DNA of 15,132 nt from positions 1 through 15,132 of the forward strand of contig UQCM01000069.1 in the NCBI GenBank assembly GCA_900539525.1, read 5' to 3'. Both the position numbers and the translations under genes were made by a program. This DNA is from an uncultured Blautia sp. (GTDB taxonomy: Bacteria > Bacillota > Clostridia > Lachnospirales > Lachnospiraceae). This document shows, piece after piece, positions 6,426-13,105 of this stretch; the stretch's first letter is position 1; every line of letters begins with the position of its first letter. The notes beneath the pieces were generated by a model. The model was not told the DNA's origin. It searched no databases and worked only from the letters and a program-made list of their open reading frames with translations.

Positions 6426-7031
6426 ATGATAGATACGATTATTTTCGATATTGGAAGGGTCCTTGTAAAGTTTGAATGGCGCGAGTACCTTGACAGCTTT
6501 CACTTCCCTGCTGAAACAACAGAGCTGCTCGGAAAAGCCATTTTTCTAAATCCTGCCTGGAGTGAATACGACAGAGGTACTTTCTCTGATAAGGAAATCC
6601 TGAAACGTCTCTGCGCGGCTGCTCCGGGACATGAAAGGGAGGTTGAGATGGTCTTCCTGCAATTTCCCACCTGTCTTTCGCAGCTTCCCCATGCAATTCC
6701 CTGGATCACTTCACTGAAAGAGCGTGGCTACCATGTCTACTATCTTTCAAATTATGCAAAGACTACACGTGAAGGTTCAAAGGAGGCTCTGAGCTTTATG
6801 GATCTGTGTGACGGCGGGCTGATGTCCTATGAGATCAAACGGATCAAGCCGGATCCGGAAATCTACCAGGCACTGTTCGACCGCTATCCGATCGTTCCTG
6901 CCCACGCTGTCTTTATCGATGATACGGAACCAAATCTGACTGCAGCTGCGCGATTCGGACTTCACACCATTCTATTCCATGATTATGACCAGGCATCTGC
7001 AGAGCTTGAAGCCATGCTGACATCTTCCTGA
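6426..7031 (+). CDS. HAD-superfamily hydrolase, YihX/epoxide-hydrolase-N-like
   Basis: A cytoplasmic phosphatase of 201 residues. The start ATG at 6426 lies seven bases after GGAGG. Motif I is IFDIGRVLV, with the nucleophile D8 and Gly at the usual general-acid position, as in the YihX subgroup (FDLGNVI). Motif II is YLSNY (S108), motif III RIKPDPEIY (K141) and motif IV VFIDDTEPNL (D165, D166). The phrase YDRGTFSDKE (48-57) matches the YihX cap region pattern (ERGEISDE). In Escherichia coli YihX dephosphorylates alpha-glucose-1-phosphate; the substrate here is not known and could be any sugar or nucleotide phosphate. It is a single-gene unit with its own promoter and terminator. Confidence 0.88.
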   Translation: MIDTIIFDIGRVLVKFEWREYLDSFHFPAETTELLGKAIFLNPAWSEYDRGTFSDKEILKRLCAAAPGHEREVEMVFLQFPTCLSQLPHAIPWITSLKERGYHVYYLSNYAKTTREGSKEALSFMDLCDGGLMSYEIKRIKPDPEIYQALFDRYPIVPAHAVFIDDTEPNLTAAARFGLHTILFHDYDQASAELEAMLTSS

Positions 7032-7068
7032 CACGCAGGTGAACATCCCCCGGAGGGTTTTGTGAAAT

Positions 7069-7117
7069 AGGAGCGAGTTCCTTCATTCATGAGGGAGCCC
7101 GCTCCTGCTTTATTTTT
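7069..7117 (+). terminator. strong intrinsic terminator after HAD gene
   Basis: AGGAGCG (7069-7075) pairs with CGCTCCT (7100-7106). After one mismatch a further ten pairs (7077-7086 with 7089-7098, two of them G-U) close on a two-base loop. GCTTTATTTTT follows. It may also catch spoIIIA transcripts coming from the right, although the T-run is weak on that strand. Confidence 0.85.
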
Positions 7118-7118
7118 C

Positions 7119-7145
7119 GTTGCTGTTCACTTAGTGGCCAGTAAC
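7119..7145. repeat. family 2 hairpin on the spoIIIAH stop codon
   Basis: Arms GTTGCTG (7119-7125) and CAGTAAC (7139-7145), inner arms TCAC (7127-7130) and GTGG (7134-7137). The same 27-nt hairpin starts the 155-bp element at 4788 and the half copy at 12919. Its last base is part of the spoIIIAH stop codon (TAG on the minus strand). Confidence 0.6.
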
Positions 7146-7831
7146 TATTTTTCTGTCTCTGTCTGATCTGCCATCGGCGAGATGACAATATTTTCTCCTG
7201 AAATTTCTGTTTTTCTTTTGACGATATCTTCAATCTGTGCCCTCTGTGCATCTGTTACATCCACCTGACTGATGACCACATCCACTGTACCATCTGTGAT
7301 GCTGACAACTGCGTCTTTAAATCCCTTGGATTCCAGCAAAAGCTCTGCTGCCGACTCCTTCTCCGCGATTTCAGTCATCTGATTCATACTGTTGATCGCA
7401 TCCTGTTTCTGTGCCTCAGCTATGTTCACATTGTTGATGACCTCCAGCAGAGTCTCTTTATTCTTTGCACGCACCTGCTCTCTGGAGAGTCTGGCTTCCG
7501 CTGCAAATCCGGAGCTTCCCGGAACGCTGGTAAGTACGGCTTCTCCCGGCGTATCTGTGATCTGGCTCTCTTCTGCTCCATCTGCTGACAGATCTGCCGA
7601 CGCATCCGAAAAATCCTCATCAAGACTCTCGATGTCAATCAGAGCACTGTCATTTCCCGTCTCTGTGGACAACATTTCTTCCGTCTCTTTTCTTACACTG
7701 TTTTCATCTGCCGATGTAGGAGATACTTCGGCTCCAAGCTTCGAACCTGAATAGTTCAGGTAACCTGCTACGGCAATCATAACCGCCAGTGCTGTAATGA
7801 TGATCTGATTTTTCTTAAAAATATTTTTCAC
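7145..7831 (-). CDS. spoIIIAH: stage III sporulation protein AH
   Basis: The mother-cell half of the channel that meets SpoIIQ from the forespore across the intermembrane space. The protein has 228 residues, against about 218 in Bacillus. A short basic start and one membrane helix (about 10-28, IIITALAVMIAVAGYL) precede a long acidic, Ser/Asp-rich linker (about 35-110). A conserved C-terminal domain follows (about 115-220: LSREQVRAKNKETLLEVINN..., then the YscJ/FliF-like ring-building fold with SKGFKDAVVSITDGTVDVVI). The start is a GTG at 7831 with AGGAGGG five bases upstream. It is the last gene of the operon, 29 bp after spoIIIAG. Its stop codon overlaps a repeat hairpin. Confidence 0.95.
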   Translation of the reverse strand: MKNIFKKNQIIITALAVMIAVAGYLNYSGSKLGAEVSPTSADENSVRKETEEMLSTETGNDSALIDIESLDEDFSDASADLSADGAEESQITDTPGEAVLTSVPGSSGFAAEARLSREQVRAKNKETLLEVINNVNIAEAQKQDAINSMNQMTEIAEKESAAELLLESKGFKDAVVSITDGTVDVVISQVDVTDAQRAQIEDIVKRKTEISGENIVISPMADQTETEK

Positions 7832-7860
7832 GTTTTCCCTCCTGCTTTTTCAATAACTGT

Positions 7861-8436
7861 TCAGTTGCCTGAAGTTATCATTTTCATTACTTTGATTTTA
7901 TGCGCTTCCACTCCGAATAATGCCATCACTGCCTCCGTAATATTTCGAACCACATATGAATTATCTCCACCCTGTGCGACAACGATCACCCCCTGGATCT
8001 GCGGCTCCATTTCCTCAATTACATACGGTACCTGACTGCCATTCGCATCCTGCATATATACGGTGGATTCCTCCTGTGTCCTTTCCATGGTACTTCTGTT
8101 TTCTCCGTCTCCCTCTTCTTTCGTGTTTCTGTCTGTCACAGGTGTATCCTTCTCTACGATCTTCTCTCCACTTGATTTTCTCGTGATCATGACCCTGACC
8201 TTTCCCACGCCCTCCACATTTCCAAGTGCTGCCGAAAGTCTTCTCTCCAGTTCCTCCACATCCCCCCTGCCGGAAGACACTTCTGTCTGCTTTGTTTCCT
8301 TCCTCTCCTTTTCCTGTTTTCCCGGTACAGGCATCGCTATGACCAGGAGCAGGATTCCCGTCAGTACCAGAATCATCCAATGGTTCTTATTCATATGTTT
8401 TATCTTATCCCTGAGATTCCTGATTCCCTTTTCCAT
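7861..8436 (-). CDS. spoIIIAG: stage III sporulation protein AG
   Basis: Forms the large ring of the feeding-tube complex in the mother-cell membrane. The protein has 191 residues, shorter than the roughly 229 of Bacillus. A cytoplasmic basic start (MEKGIRNLRDKIKHMNKNHW) is followed by one membrane helix at about 21-37. A charged linker (KQEKERKETKQTE) and an ectodomain come next, with RRLSAALGNVEGVGKVRVMI and the C-terminal GVIVVAQGGDNSYVVRNITEAVMALFGVEAHKIKV typical of the family. The ribosome binding site CAGGAG overlaps the spoIIIAF stop codon, three bases of gap separating the genes, which suggests translational coupling. Confidence 0.95.
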   Translation of the reverse strand: MEKGIRNLRDKIKHMNKNHWMILVLTGILLLVIAMPVPGKQEKERKETKQTEVSSGRGDVEELERRLSAALGNVEGVGKVRVMITRKSSGEKIVEKDTPVTDRNTKEEGDGENRSTMERTQEESTVYMQDANGSQVPYVIEEMEPQIQGVIVVAQGGDNSYVVRNITEAVMALFGVEAHKIKVMKMITSGN

Positions 8437-8439
8437 AGG

Positions 8440-8997
8440 CTACTCCTGTATACTGATATTTATATGTTCCGAAGAAATATGATAGACGTCCTCAAGTCTT
8501 TTTTTTATCCATGCACTTTCCGCCTGTCCGTCTGCAGAAGCGCTTTCCTCTTCTGCCACTTTCTGCGGAACAGAAACCTTCAGCTCCACCTTCCGGATAA
8601 CCGGAACCGGCAGATCGCTGTTCTTCTGTTCTTCAAATTCCACCCGAACCTGATCCGGTAACATCCCGCAGGAATATACCATCTCCTCGATCTGCTTTTT
8701 CATTTCCGCCCTGCATGCATCATCAATCATTCCGGACCTGAGCTCCTCCATCCCCTGACTCATCATTCTGATCTGGTCTTCCTGTTCTCTCAGGCTTTCC
8801 ATCTGCCATCCCAGCTCAAGCCTGTCTGTCAGGCGCCCGAGATCAGCAATGGGTGCCATTACAATAAGAACCAGCAGCAGACCCCCAAAAAACCGTACAT
8901 ATTTTTTAAAATCTCCTGAAGGCAATATCTGAAGAAAGATATGAAACAGGCACACATAACAGACAATGCTCCTGATCCAGCCATAGAACTCTTCCAT
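8440..8997 (-). CDS. spoIIIAF: stage III sporulation protein AF
   Basis: A membrane component of the SpoIIIA complex, 185 residues, against about 206 in Bacillus. Two membrane helices lie at the start (about 7-25 and 34-52, YVRFFGGLLLVLIVMAPI). A soluble domain facing the intermembrane space follows, with a helical stretch and a ring-building-like C-terminus (VRVEFEEQKNSDLPVPVIRKVELKV is only partly conserved). The start at 8997 follows a GGAG/GGGG purine run, 13 bp after spoIIIAE. Position in the operon makes the call firm even where sequence is weakly conserved. Confidence 0.93.
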   Translation of the reverse strand: MEEFYGWIRSIVCYVCLFHIFLQILPSGDFKKYVRFFGGLLLVLIVMAPIADLGRLTDRLELGWQMESLREQEDQIRMMSQGMEELRSGMIDDACRAEMKKQIEEMVYSCGMLPDQVRVEFEEQKNSDLPVPVIRKVELKVSVPQKVAEEESASADGQAESAWIKKRLEDVYHISSEHINISIQE

Positions 8998-9010
8998 TTC
9001 CCCACTCTCC

Positions 9011-10144
9011 TCAACGAATCGATGCTGTTGCCATTGCCACAGAAAGAAAAAACAATACTCCCACAGTCAAAAGTGCCTTCATCAGCAGCCCTGCCCCCTC
9101 ACCTGCACTTTCGATGCACTCTACCATACATTTATTTGAGACAGGCTGTACCACTGCCGCGATCAGCCTGTACAAAAGCGCACCAGCCCCCAGCTTCAGA
9201 AGAGGCACCAGACATAAAACTGCCAGAAAGATCAGTCCTGCAGCACCCACTGCATTTTTTATCAGAACAGCTGATCCAAGCACTACCTCGGTTACTCCGT
9301 TAAAAACATTGCCAAGTCCCGGAACTGCTCCCACCGTTCTGGTAAGTGCAGATGTTTTCAAAGAATCTGCGGCCGGAAGAACCAGACACTGCACGGTCTG
9401 GACTCCTATCGCAAGAGCCGCCAGCGTCTTCAGGATCCATTCCACAAAAGTTTTCAGAAGATCTGCCAGTTTTGACAGATAATCTTCGCTGGTGAGGTGG
9501 TTCAGCATGGAAAACAGTACATAAAGATGAATTGCCGGCATGACCGCATATTTCACGATCCACTGAATGATCAGAATCATCCCCAATGTCAGCTCATAGA
9601 AGCCTGTCCCCGTCATAGACCCTCCAGCAAACACCGATGCCAGCAGATAGGATGGCATCAGCAGCTTCATAAAGGTTATGACATGATTTAACGTATCCAG
9701 CGTCATCGCACTCATATCCTGAAACATCTGCATCAATAACGTAAACAGGCAGAGATACATCATATAAAAGCTCACATCTGCCGCCTGACTTTTTTCAAAA
9801 GCATTTGTAAAATTTGTAAAGATCGCCGCCACCGCCACAATCATCAGGATACGTACCGCCATCCCCCGCTTTTCCTGCAGAGATGAAAACAATGTATCCT
9901 TCACAAGCCGGAGCAGATTTTCCTTTGTCAATGGCTCCTCACCCTGTATCAGACTCTTTACCGCCTCAGTAAAACGAAACTGCTCCCTGCCCTGCAGATC
10001 GCGGAAAGCTGCATCAATCTCCTCCAGGTTCAGCTCATCCAGAAATCTCTCCTCCAGATCTGTCTCTGCAGCACAGACATCCACTTTCCATAGTACAAGA
10101 AAAAGAATCAGCAGGATTCCCGGAAATATCCACATTTTTTTCAT
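9011..10144 (-). CDS. spoIIIAE: stage III sporulation protein AE
   Basis: The polytopic membrane protein of the SpoIIIA complex, 377 residues from the ATG at 10144. That start is chosen over the upstream TTG at 10159 because GAGG lies five bases before it and the upstream frame overlaps spoIIID-like codons of spoIIIAD. An N-terminal signal sequence (MKKMWIFPGILLILFLVLW) is followed by an extracellular segment (DLEERFLDELNLEEIDAAFRD, characteristic of the family). About six to seven membrane helices follow, including VRILMIVAVAAIFTNF and the last one near the C-terminus (LLTVGVLFFLSVAMA). It is separated from spoIIIAD by seven bases. Confidence 0.95.
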   Translation of the reverse strand: MKKMWIFPGILLILFLVLWKVDVCAAETDLEERFLDELNLEEIDAAFRDLQGREQFRFTEAVKSLIQGEEPLTKENLLRLVKDTLFSSLQEKRGMAVRILMIVAVAAIFTNFTNAFEKSQAADVSFYMMYLCLFTLLMQMFQDMSAMTLDTLNHVITFMKLLMPSYLLASVFAGGSMTGTGFYELTLGMILIIQWIVKYAVMPAIHLYVLFSMLNHLTSEDYLSKLADLLKTFVEWILKTLAALAIGVQTVQCLVLPAADSLKTSALTRTVGAVPGLGNVFNGVTEVVLGSAVLIKNAVGAAGLIFLAVLCLVPLLKLGAGALLYRLIAAVVQPVSNKCMVECIESAGEGAGLLMKALLTVGVLFFLSVAMATASIR

Positions 10145-10151
10145 AGAATCC

Positions 10152-10532
10152 TCACACAAGAAACCCGCTGATGGTATCCAGCAATGCCAGAATCACCGGT
10201 GTACTGACCGCCAGGATAGAAATTTTACCAAAAAATTCAATCTGCCCGGCGATTGCCGAATATCCGGCATCCTTACAAAGACTTGCTGAAAAATCAGCAA
10301 TATAGGTAATTCCGGCAACTTTCATCAGAGCTGTCAGATAAGAATCCTTTAAATCAATATAGTTCTTCAGGCTGACCAGAGTTTCGGCCAGAAAAGACAG
10401 CCTGCTGATTGAGTAAAAGAAGATCAGCAGACAGGTGGCCATACTGATATACACTGTAAACGTCGGCCTGACCTCTTTCAAAAACAGTGCCGTCAGGATT
10501 CCCGCAATGCCAAGCATGGCAATTTTCAGCAT
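10152..10532 (-). CDS. spoIIIAD: stage III sporulation protein AD
   Basis: A small membrane protein with four predicted helices, 126 residues, against about 133 in Bacillus. It opens with MLKIAMLGIAGILTALFLK and ends with the helix ILALLDTISGFLV. The family signature region A-G-I-T-Y-I-A-D-F-S-A-S-L-C-K-D-A-G is clear. It pairs with SpoIIIAC in the membrane; both share the same domain family. A strong AAGGAGG precedes the ATG, 11 bp after the spoIIIAC stop. Confidence 0.95.
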   Translation of the reverse strand: MLKIAMLGIAGILTALFLKEVRPTFTVYISMATCLLIFFYSISRLSFLAETLVSLKNYIDLKDSYLTALMKVAGITYIADFSASLCKDAGYSAIAGQIEFFGKISILAVSTPVILALLDTISGFLV

Positions 10533-10543
10533 AAGACTCCTCC

Positions 10544-10738
10544 TTAAAGCGAAAACAGGGTTTTGATACTCTCAAACAGCTCATGGATATAAGGAAGCAC
10601 CCAGAAAAGGACCACCAGAAGCCCTGCAATGCCGGTCAGAAATGCGGTCTCCTCTCTGCCGCTCTGCTTGAGCACCTGGCTTAATACCGAGACCAGTATC
10701 CCGACTGCCGCAATTTTAAAAATCAGATTTACACTCAT
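10544..10738 (-). CDS. spoIIIAC: stage III sporulation protein AC
   Basis: The smallest member of the operon, 64 residues with two membrane helices (about 3-22 and 32-51). The sequence IFKIAAVGILVSVLSQVLKQSGREETAFL is the family's signature arrangement. GAGG lies eight bases before the ATG, and the gene follows spoIIIAB by ten bases. It acts with SpoIIIAD in the mother-cell membrane. Confidence 0.95.
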   Translation of the reverse strand: MSVNLIFKIAAVGILVSVLSQVLKQSGREETAFLTGIAGLLVVLFWVLPYIHELFESIKTLFSL

Positions 10739-10748
10739 GCTTTTATCC

Positions 10749-11267
10749 TCACAGAAAAATAATTACCAGAAACAGCCCGCCCATGATTCCCAGACATCGA
10801 AACAGTTTTGATTGATTTCGATATAGCTCCTGTGCCTGCTCACAGCTCTGTGCCAGCTGCTCTCTGTAAAATGCAATTGCCGTAAGCTGCATTTTTACAT
10901 CCAGATACCCCAGCTGCTCACCAAAACGTATCAGATCTTCCAGGTCATCCTTCTGAAGGGCTGTCTGTTCCAGTTCATCTCTCACATGCTGTCTGAAAAT
11001 TTCTTTTAATGTGTCGCCCAGAAATGCTTCCATATGTTCGGCCATATGTGCCAGAAATCCGGAAAATGGAGGCTTCACACGACCCGATACCTGCCGGAAG
11101 CTCTCCGGCAGAGATGCATGCGCATAACCGATCTCGCCTTCCAGAAGATCCAGGATCTTTTGCAGCTCCCGGATATCACGGATGCGTTTCTTCCTGTCAC
11201 TGCTCATTTCCATTCCCAATGCCGTACAGCCAAAGACAACAAGCCCCATGCCGACGTATCTAAGCAC
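10749..11267 (-). CDS. spoIIIAB: stage III sporulation protein AB
   Basis: A membrane protein with a GspF-like arrangement that is thought to work with the ATPase SpoIIIAA. The start is set at a GTG (11267), giving 172 residues, close to the roughly 171 of Bacillus. The frame upstream to 11306 lacks a ribosome binding site, whereas GGAGGGG lies just before the GTG. The first helix (about 3-19) is followed by a long cytoplasmic helical region with RQIRxLxxxLxxLExEI-like residues (RIRDIRELQKILDLLEGEIGYAHASLPE), the conserved FGEQLGYLDVKMQ, and a C-terminal helix. It overlaps the spoIIIAA end by eight bases, which suggests translational coupling. Confidence 0.94.
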   Translation of the reverse strand: MLRYVGMGLVVFGCTALGMEMSSDRKKRIRDIRELQKILDLLEGEIGYAHASLPESFRQVSGRVKPPFSGFLAHMAEHMEAFLGDTLKEIFRQHVRDELEQTALQKDDLEDLIRFGEQLGYLDVKMQLTAIAFYREQLAQSCEQAQELYRNQSKLFRCLGIMGGLFLVIIFL

Positions 11268-12219
11268 TTTCCCCCCTCCCTTCAAGAAGATGTTTCCCGT
11301 TTTCATCCAGAATGCCCCTTATAGTCCCGATACCCCCCTGGTTATCCAGAAGAATATAGCGCTCGAACACTTTATTCTTCATCAGATTTTCAACCAGGGG
11401 CTTACGCCAGAGCTCATCCATGCTGTTTGCATGTACAGTAGCCAGAATCCTGCATCCACAGTTTATCGAAGTCTCAAGCGCCCGGACATCCTCTGCGGTA
11501 CCGATCTCATCCACTGCAATCACCCGGGGTGCCATCGAACGGATCAGCATCATCATTCCCTCTGCTTTCGGGCAGCCATCCAGCAGATCCGTCCGGATTC
11601 CCAGATCATTCTGAGGAATCCCATGATATGCTCCTCCGATTTCCGACCGTTCGTCTATAACCCCTACCGTATGCCCACGGCAGTACCTATTGCCATTTGA
11701 TATCTGACGTATCATATCCCGGAGAAGCGTAGTCTTTCCACACCCGGGCGGAGATACGATTAATGTATGACATATTTCTTCCTGCCTGATCAGATAAGGA
11801 AGAACCACATCCGCACAGCCTTTTACTTCATGGCAGATCCTGACATTCAGAAAAGAAATATATTTCATGCTCCGTATGGCTCCCTGACTCATGATGATCT
11901 TCCCTGCCACGCCGACGCGATGCCCGCCGCTGATCGTAAGAAAGCCTTTGCGCAGCTCTTCCTCACAGGCGTACATAGAATAACCGGAAATATATTCCAT
12001 CGTCTCGGCAAGCTCTCTTTCGGATACCGGATAGCCCCGGTGCCTGTCCGTTGTGAGCTCCCCGGATTTTGTGACGAAGTACTCCCTGCCCGCTACTGTC
12101 ATCAGCAGAGGTCCTGTGACCCTCATCCTGATTTCCTGGATCCGATCCGGATCCGCATCTACCCTGGATAATATTTTTCTGATATCTGTGGAAAAAATTT
12201 TAAGAAACTCGTCCTTCAT
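11260..12219 (-). CDS. spoIIIAA: stage III sporulation protein AA, AAA+ type ATPase
   Basis: The cytoplasmic ATPase thought to power the SpoIIIA-SpoIIQ channel, related to secretion ATPases. The protein has 319 residues from the ATG at 12219, which has AAGGAG seven bases upstream; a TTG at 12240 in the same frame is less likely. The N-terminal domain holds GGHRVGVAGKI (98-108). Walker A is SPPGCGKTT (156-164), with K162 binding phosphate. GVIDERSEIGG (187-197) and the Walker B strand VIAVDEIG (233-240) follow, then the conserved LATVHA (259-264). It is the first gene of an operon in the canonical order AA-AB-AC-AD-AE-AF-AG-AH. The operon is under sigma-E control in Bacillus. Confidence 0.97.
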   Translation of the reverse strand: MKDEFLKIFSTDIRKILSRVDADPDRIQEIRMRVTGPLLMTVAGREYFVTKSGELTTDRHRGYPVSERELAETMEYISGYSMYACEEELRKGFLTISGGHRVGVAGKIIMSQGAIRSMKYISFLNVRICHEVKGCADVVLPYLIRQEEICHTLIVSPPGCGKTTLLRDMIRQISNGNRYCRGHTVGVIDERSEIGGAYHGIPQNDLGIRTDLLDGCPKAEGMMMLIRSMAPRVIAVDEIGTAEDVRALETSINCGCRILATVHANSMDELWRKPLVENLMKNKVFERYILLDNQGGIGTIRGILDENGKHLLEGRGESA

Positions 12220-12238
12220 CTCCTCACTCCTTTTACAC

Positions 12239-12279
12239 AATATATGAGGATGAGAACGGTTTATGACTATTAGATTATA
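12239..12279 (-). promoter_or_regulatory. candidate promoter(s) of the spoIIIA operon
   Basis: Two overlapping candidates lie on the minus strand. TCATAAA (12266-12260), 13 bases, CATATATT (12246-12239) resembles the sigma-E consensus, as expected for this operon, but would leave a leader of only about 13 bases. Slightly upstream TATAAT (12279-12274) follows TTGCCG by 18 bases and could be a sigma-A promoter. Neither is proven. Confidence 0.35.
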
Positions 12280-12322
12280 GAATCTTTAAGCTCTCCCCGG
12301 CAAAGAGAAAAACATGTGTATG

Positions 12323-12336
12323 CTCTGAACAGTTAC
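12323..12336. repeat. solo end of a family 1 element
   Basis: CTCTGAACAGTTAC is identical to the right end of the 55-bp element (13041-13054) and nearly so to 3152-3165. No matching opposite end is seen to the left. Weak similarity to the inside of the 152-bp element (AAGCT..CCCC..GGCAAA near 12288-12304) suggests a decayed copy. Confidence 0.55.
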
Positions 12337-12340
12337 CCAG

Positions 12341-12389
12341 ATAAAAGGAACGGATATGCGGCTTTCTCGTCACTCACACATCCGTTCCT
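12341..12389 (-). terminator. intrinsic terminator of the orphan small transcript
   Basis: On the minus strand AGGAACGGAT (12389-12380) pairs with ATCCGTTCCT (12355-12346), extendable by three more pairs, and is followed by TTTTATCT. It closes the unit started by the promoter at 12627-12655 before the spoIIIA genes are reached. Confidence 0.8.
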
Positions 12390-12449
12390 AATGAACTTCA
12401 ATCATTTTATTTACCTCTCAGACCTTTTCTTTTTTATTACTTCTGTGTT

Positions 12450-12567
12450 TTACAAAAGCAACTTCCGTTCGTATTTTGGTGGTCCGTACCTCTCTTTCTT
12501 AGATTTTGTTTTGTTTTTCATTCGCCTTCTTAAACACTTGAAATTGAATGATTCTTTACGTTCCCAT
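12450..12567 (-). CDS. candidate small basic peptide gene, frame broken after three codons
   Basis: I do not recognise this gene. AGGAGGG (12581-12575) lies exactly seven bases before an ATG (12567), but that frame reads M-G-T-stop. If one G of the GGG after the ATG were absent, or if translation slipped +1 at the ACG-TAA-A site, a 38-residue peptide would follow (MERKESFNFK ... GPPKYERKLLL, stop at 12450). It would be very rich in Lys and Arg. The in-frame ATG at 12521 alone would give 23 residues, with a poorly spaced AAGAAGG. The promoter, leader and terminator around it are excellent. Alternatives are a pseudogene, a leader peptide, a small regulatory RNA, or a base-call error. Confidence 0.4.
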
Positions 12568-12626
12568 TGGACTGCCCTCCTGTTATTATTTTCTTTTAAT
12601 TTTATCTCTTTTGTTTTGTTATCTAT

Positions 12627-12720
12627 ATTATATGCTCTTCCTTTTAATTTGTCAACTTTTATTTTGATTTTTTTATAATTATTTTTTTATATACTATTTT
12701 TTATGTTTTTATCTGTTAAT
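12627..12720 (-). promoter_or_regulatory. perfect consensus promoter with A-tract upstream region
   Basis: TTGACA (12655-12650), exactly 17 bases, TATAAT (12632-12627) on the minus strand. The 65 bases upstream (12656-12720) are almost all A/T, with repeated A5-A7 runs like an UP element or a bent region. It is the best promoter in the window and predicts an abundant RNA of roughly 280 nt ending at 12341. Confidence 0.8.
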
Positions 12721-12767
12721 TTAAAATTTGTTTAGATGTCAAAACTGTTTACAGACTGTTCCGCAGC

Positions 12768-12842
12768 GTTACTTTTCACACGTCAGCCAGTTCGAGGTGT
12801 TTTCTGTGAGAGGGGCAAAGAGAAAGCCACTGAAAACCCGAG
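12768..12842 (-). repeat. right half of a family 2 element, inverted
   Basis: Bases 12768-12810 match the reverse complement of 4900-4942 at 41 of 43 positions, beginning with the terminal repeat GTTACTTTTCAC. Similarity continues more weakly to about 12842 (GAAAACCCGAG). The left half of the element is missing here. Confidence 0.75.
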
Positions 12843-12866
12843 ACAACCACCTCCTTGATTTCCGAG

Positions 12867-12895
12867 TTGCTTTTTGAGCATTGAAAATATATAAT
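12867..12895 (+). promoter_or_regulatory. candidate promoter of arcC
   Basis: TTGCTT (12867-12872), 17 bases, TATAAT (12890-12895) on the plus strand. Transcription from here would give carbamate kinase a leader of about 200 nt that contains two repeat-derived hairpins. No better promoter is seen closer to the gene. Confidence 0.5.
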
Positions 12896-12918
12896 AAGGT
12901 TTAGGCAGAAGTATTTTC

Positions 12919-12982
12919 GTTACTGTTTGCTCCGTGACCAGTAACACGCTTCGCGATGCACAGATATGGTGCATTCTGCATC
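12919..12982 (+). repeat. left half of a family 2 element
   Basis: Sixty-four bases match 4788-4851 with about six differences, starting with the GTTACTG/CAGTAAC hairpin (12919-12945). It then departs from the full copy in the middle of the second hairpin. Confidence 0.75.
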
Positions 12983-12999
12983 TCCTATATTACAAAAAA

Positions 13000-13054
13000 G
13001 TAACTATTCAGAATCCATTTGCAAAATCGCCTCTGCGAGGCTCTGAACAGTTAC
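13000..13054 (+). mobile_element. 55-bp family 1 MITE derivative
   Basis: It starts GTAACTATTCAGA and ends TCTGAACAGTTAC, inverted repeats with one mismatch. The first 43 bases follow 3014-3056 with few changes, then it jumps straight to the right end, so it is an internal deletion derivative. A GCCTC/GAGGC hairpin lies in the middle. CAAAAAA directly flanks both sides (12993-12999, 13055-13061), a possible but low-complexity target duplication. Confidence 0.7.
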
Positions 13055-13105
13055 CAAAAAATGGTCGCTTTCAAAATGAAAGCAGCCAGAAAAGAGGTAA
13101 GTATA

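Noticed and set aside
7852..7864. AATAACTGTTCAG between spoIIIAG and spoIIIAH, similar to the family 1 end
   Set aside because: The match is short, has no second end or internal sequence, and overlaps the spoIIIAG stop codon; chance is the simpler reading.
12316..12678. 120-codon plus-strand frame rich in Phe and Leu
   Set aside because: It arises from T-rich sequence that is the complement of the promoter, leader and terminator of the minus-strand unit; no ribosome binding site.
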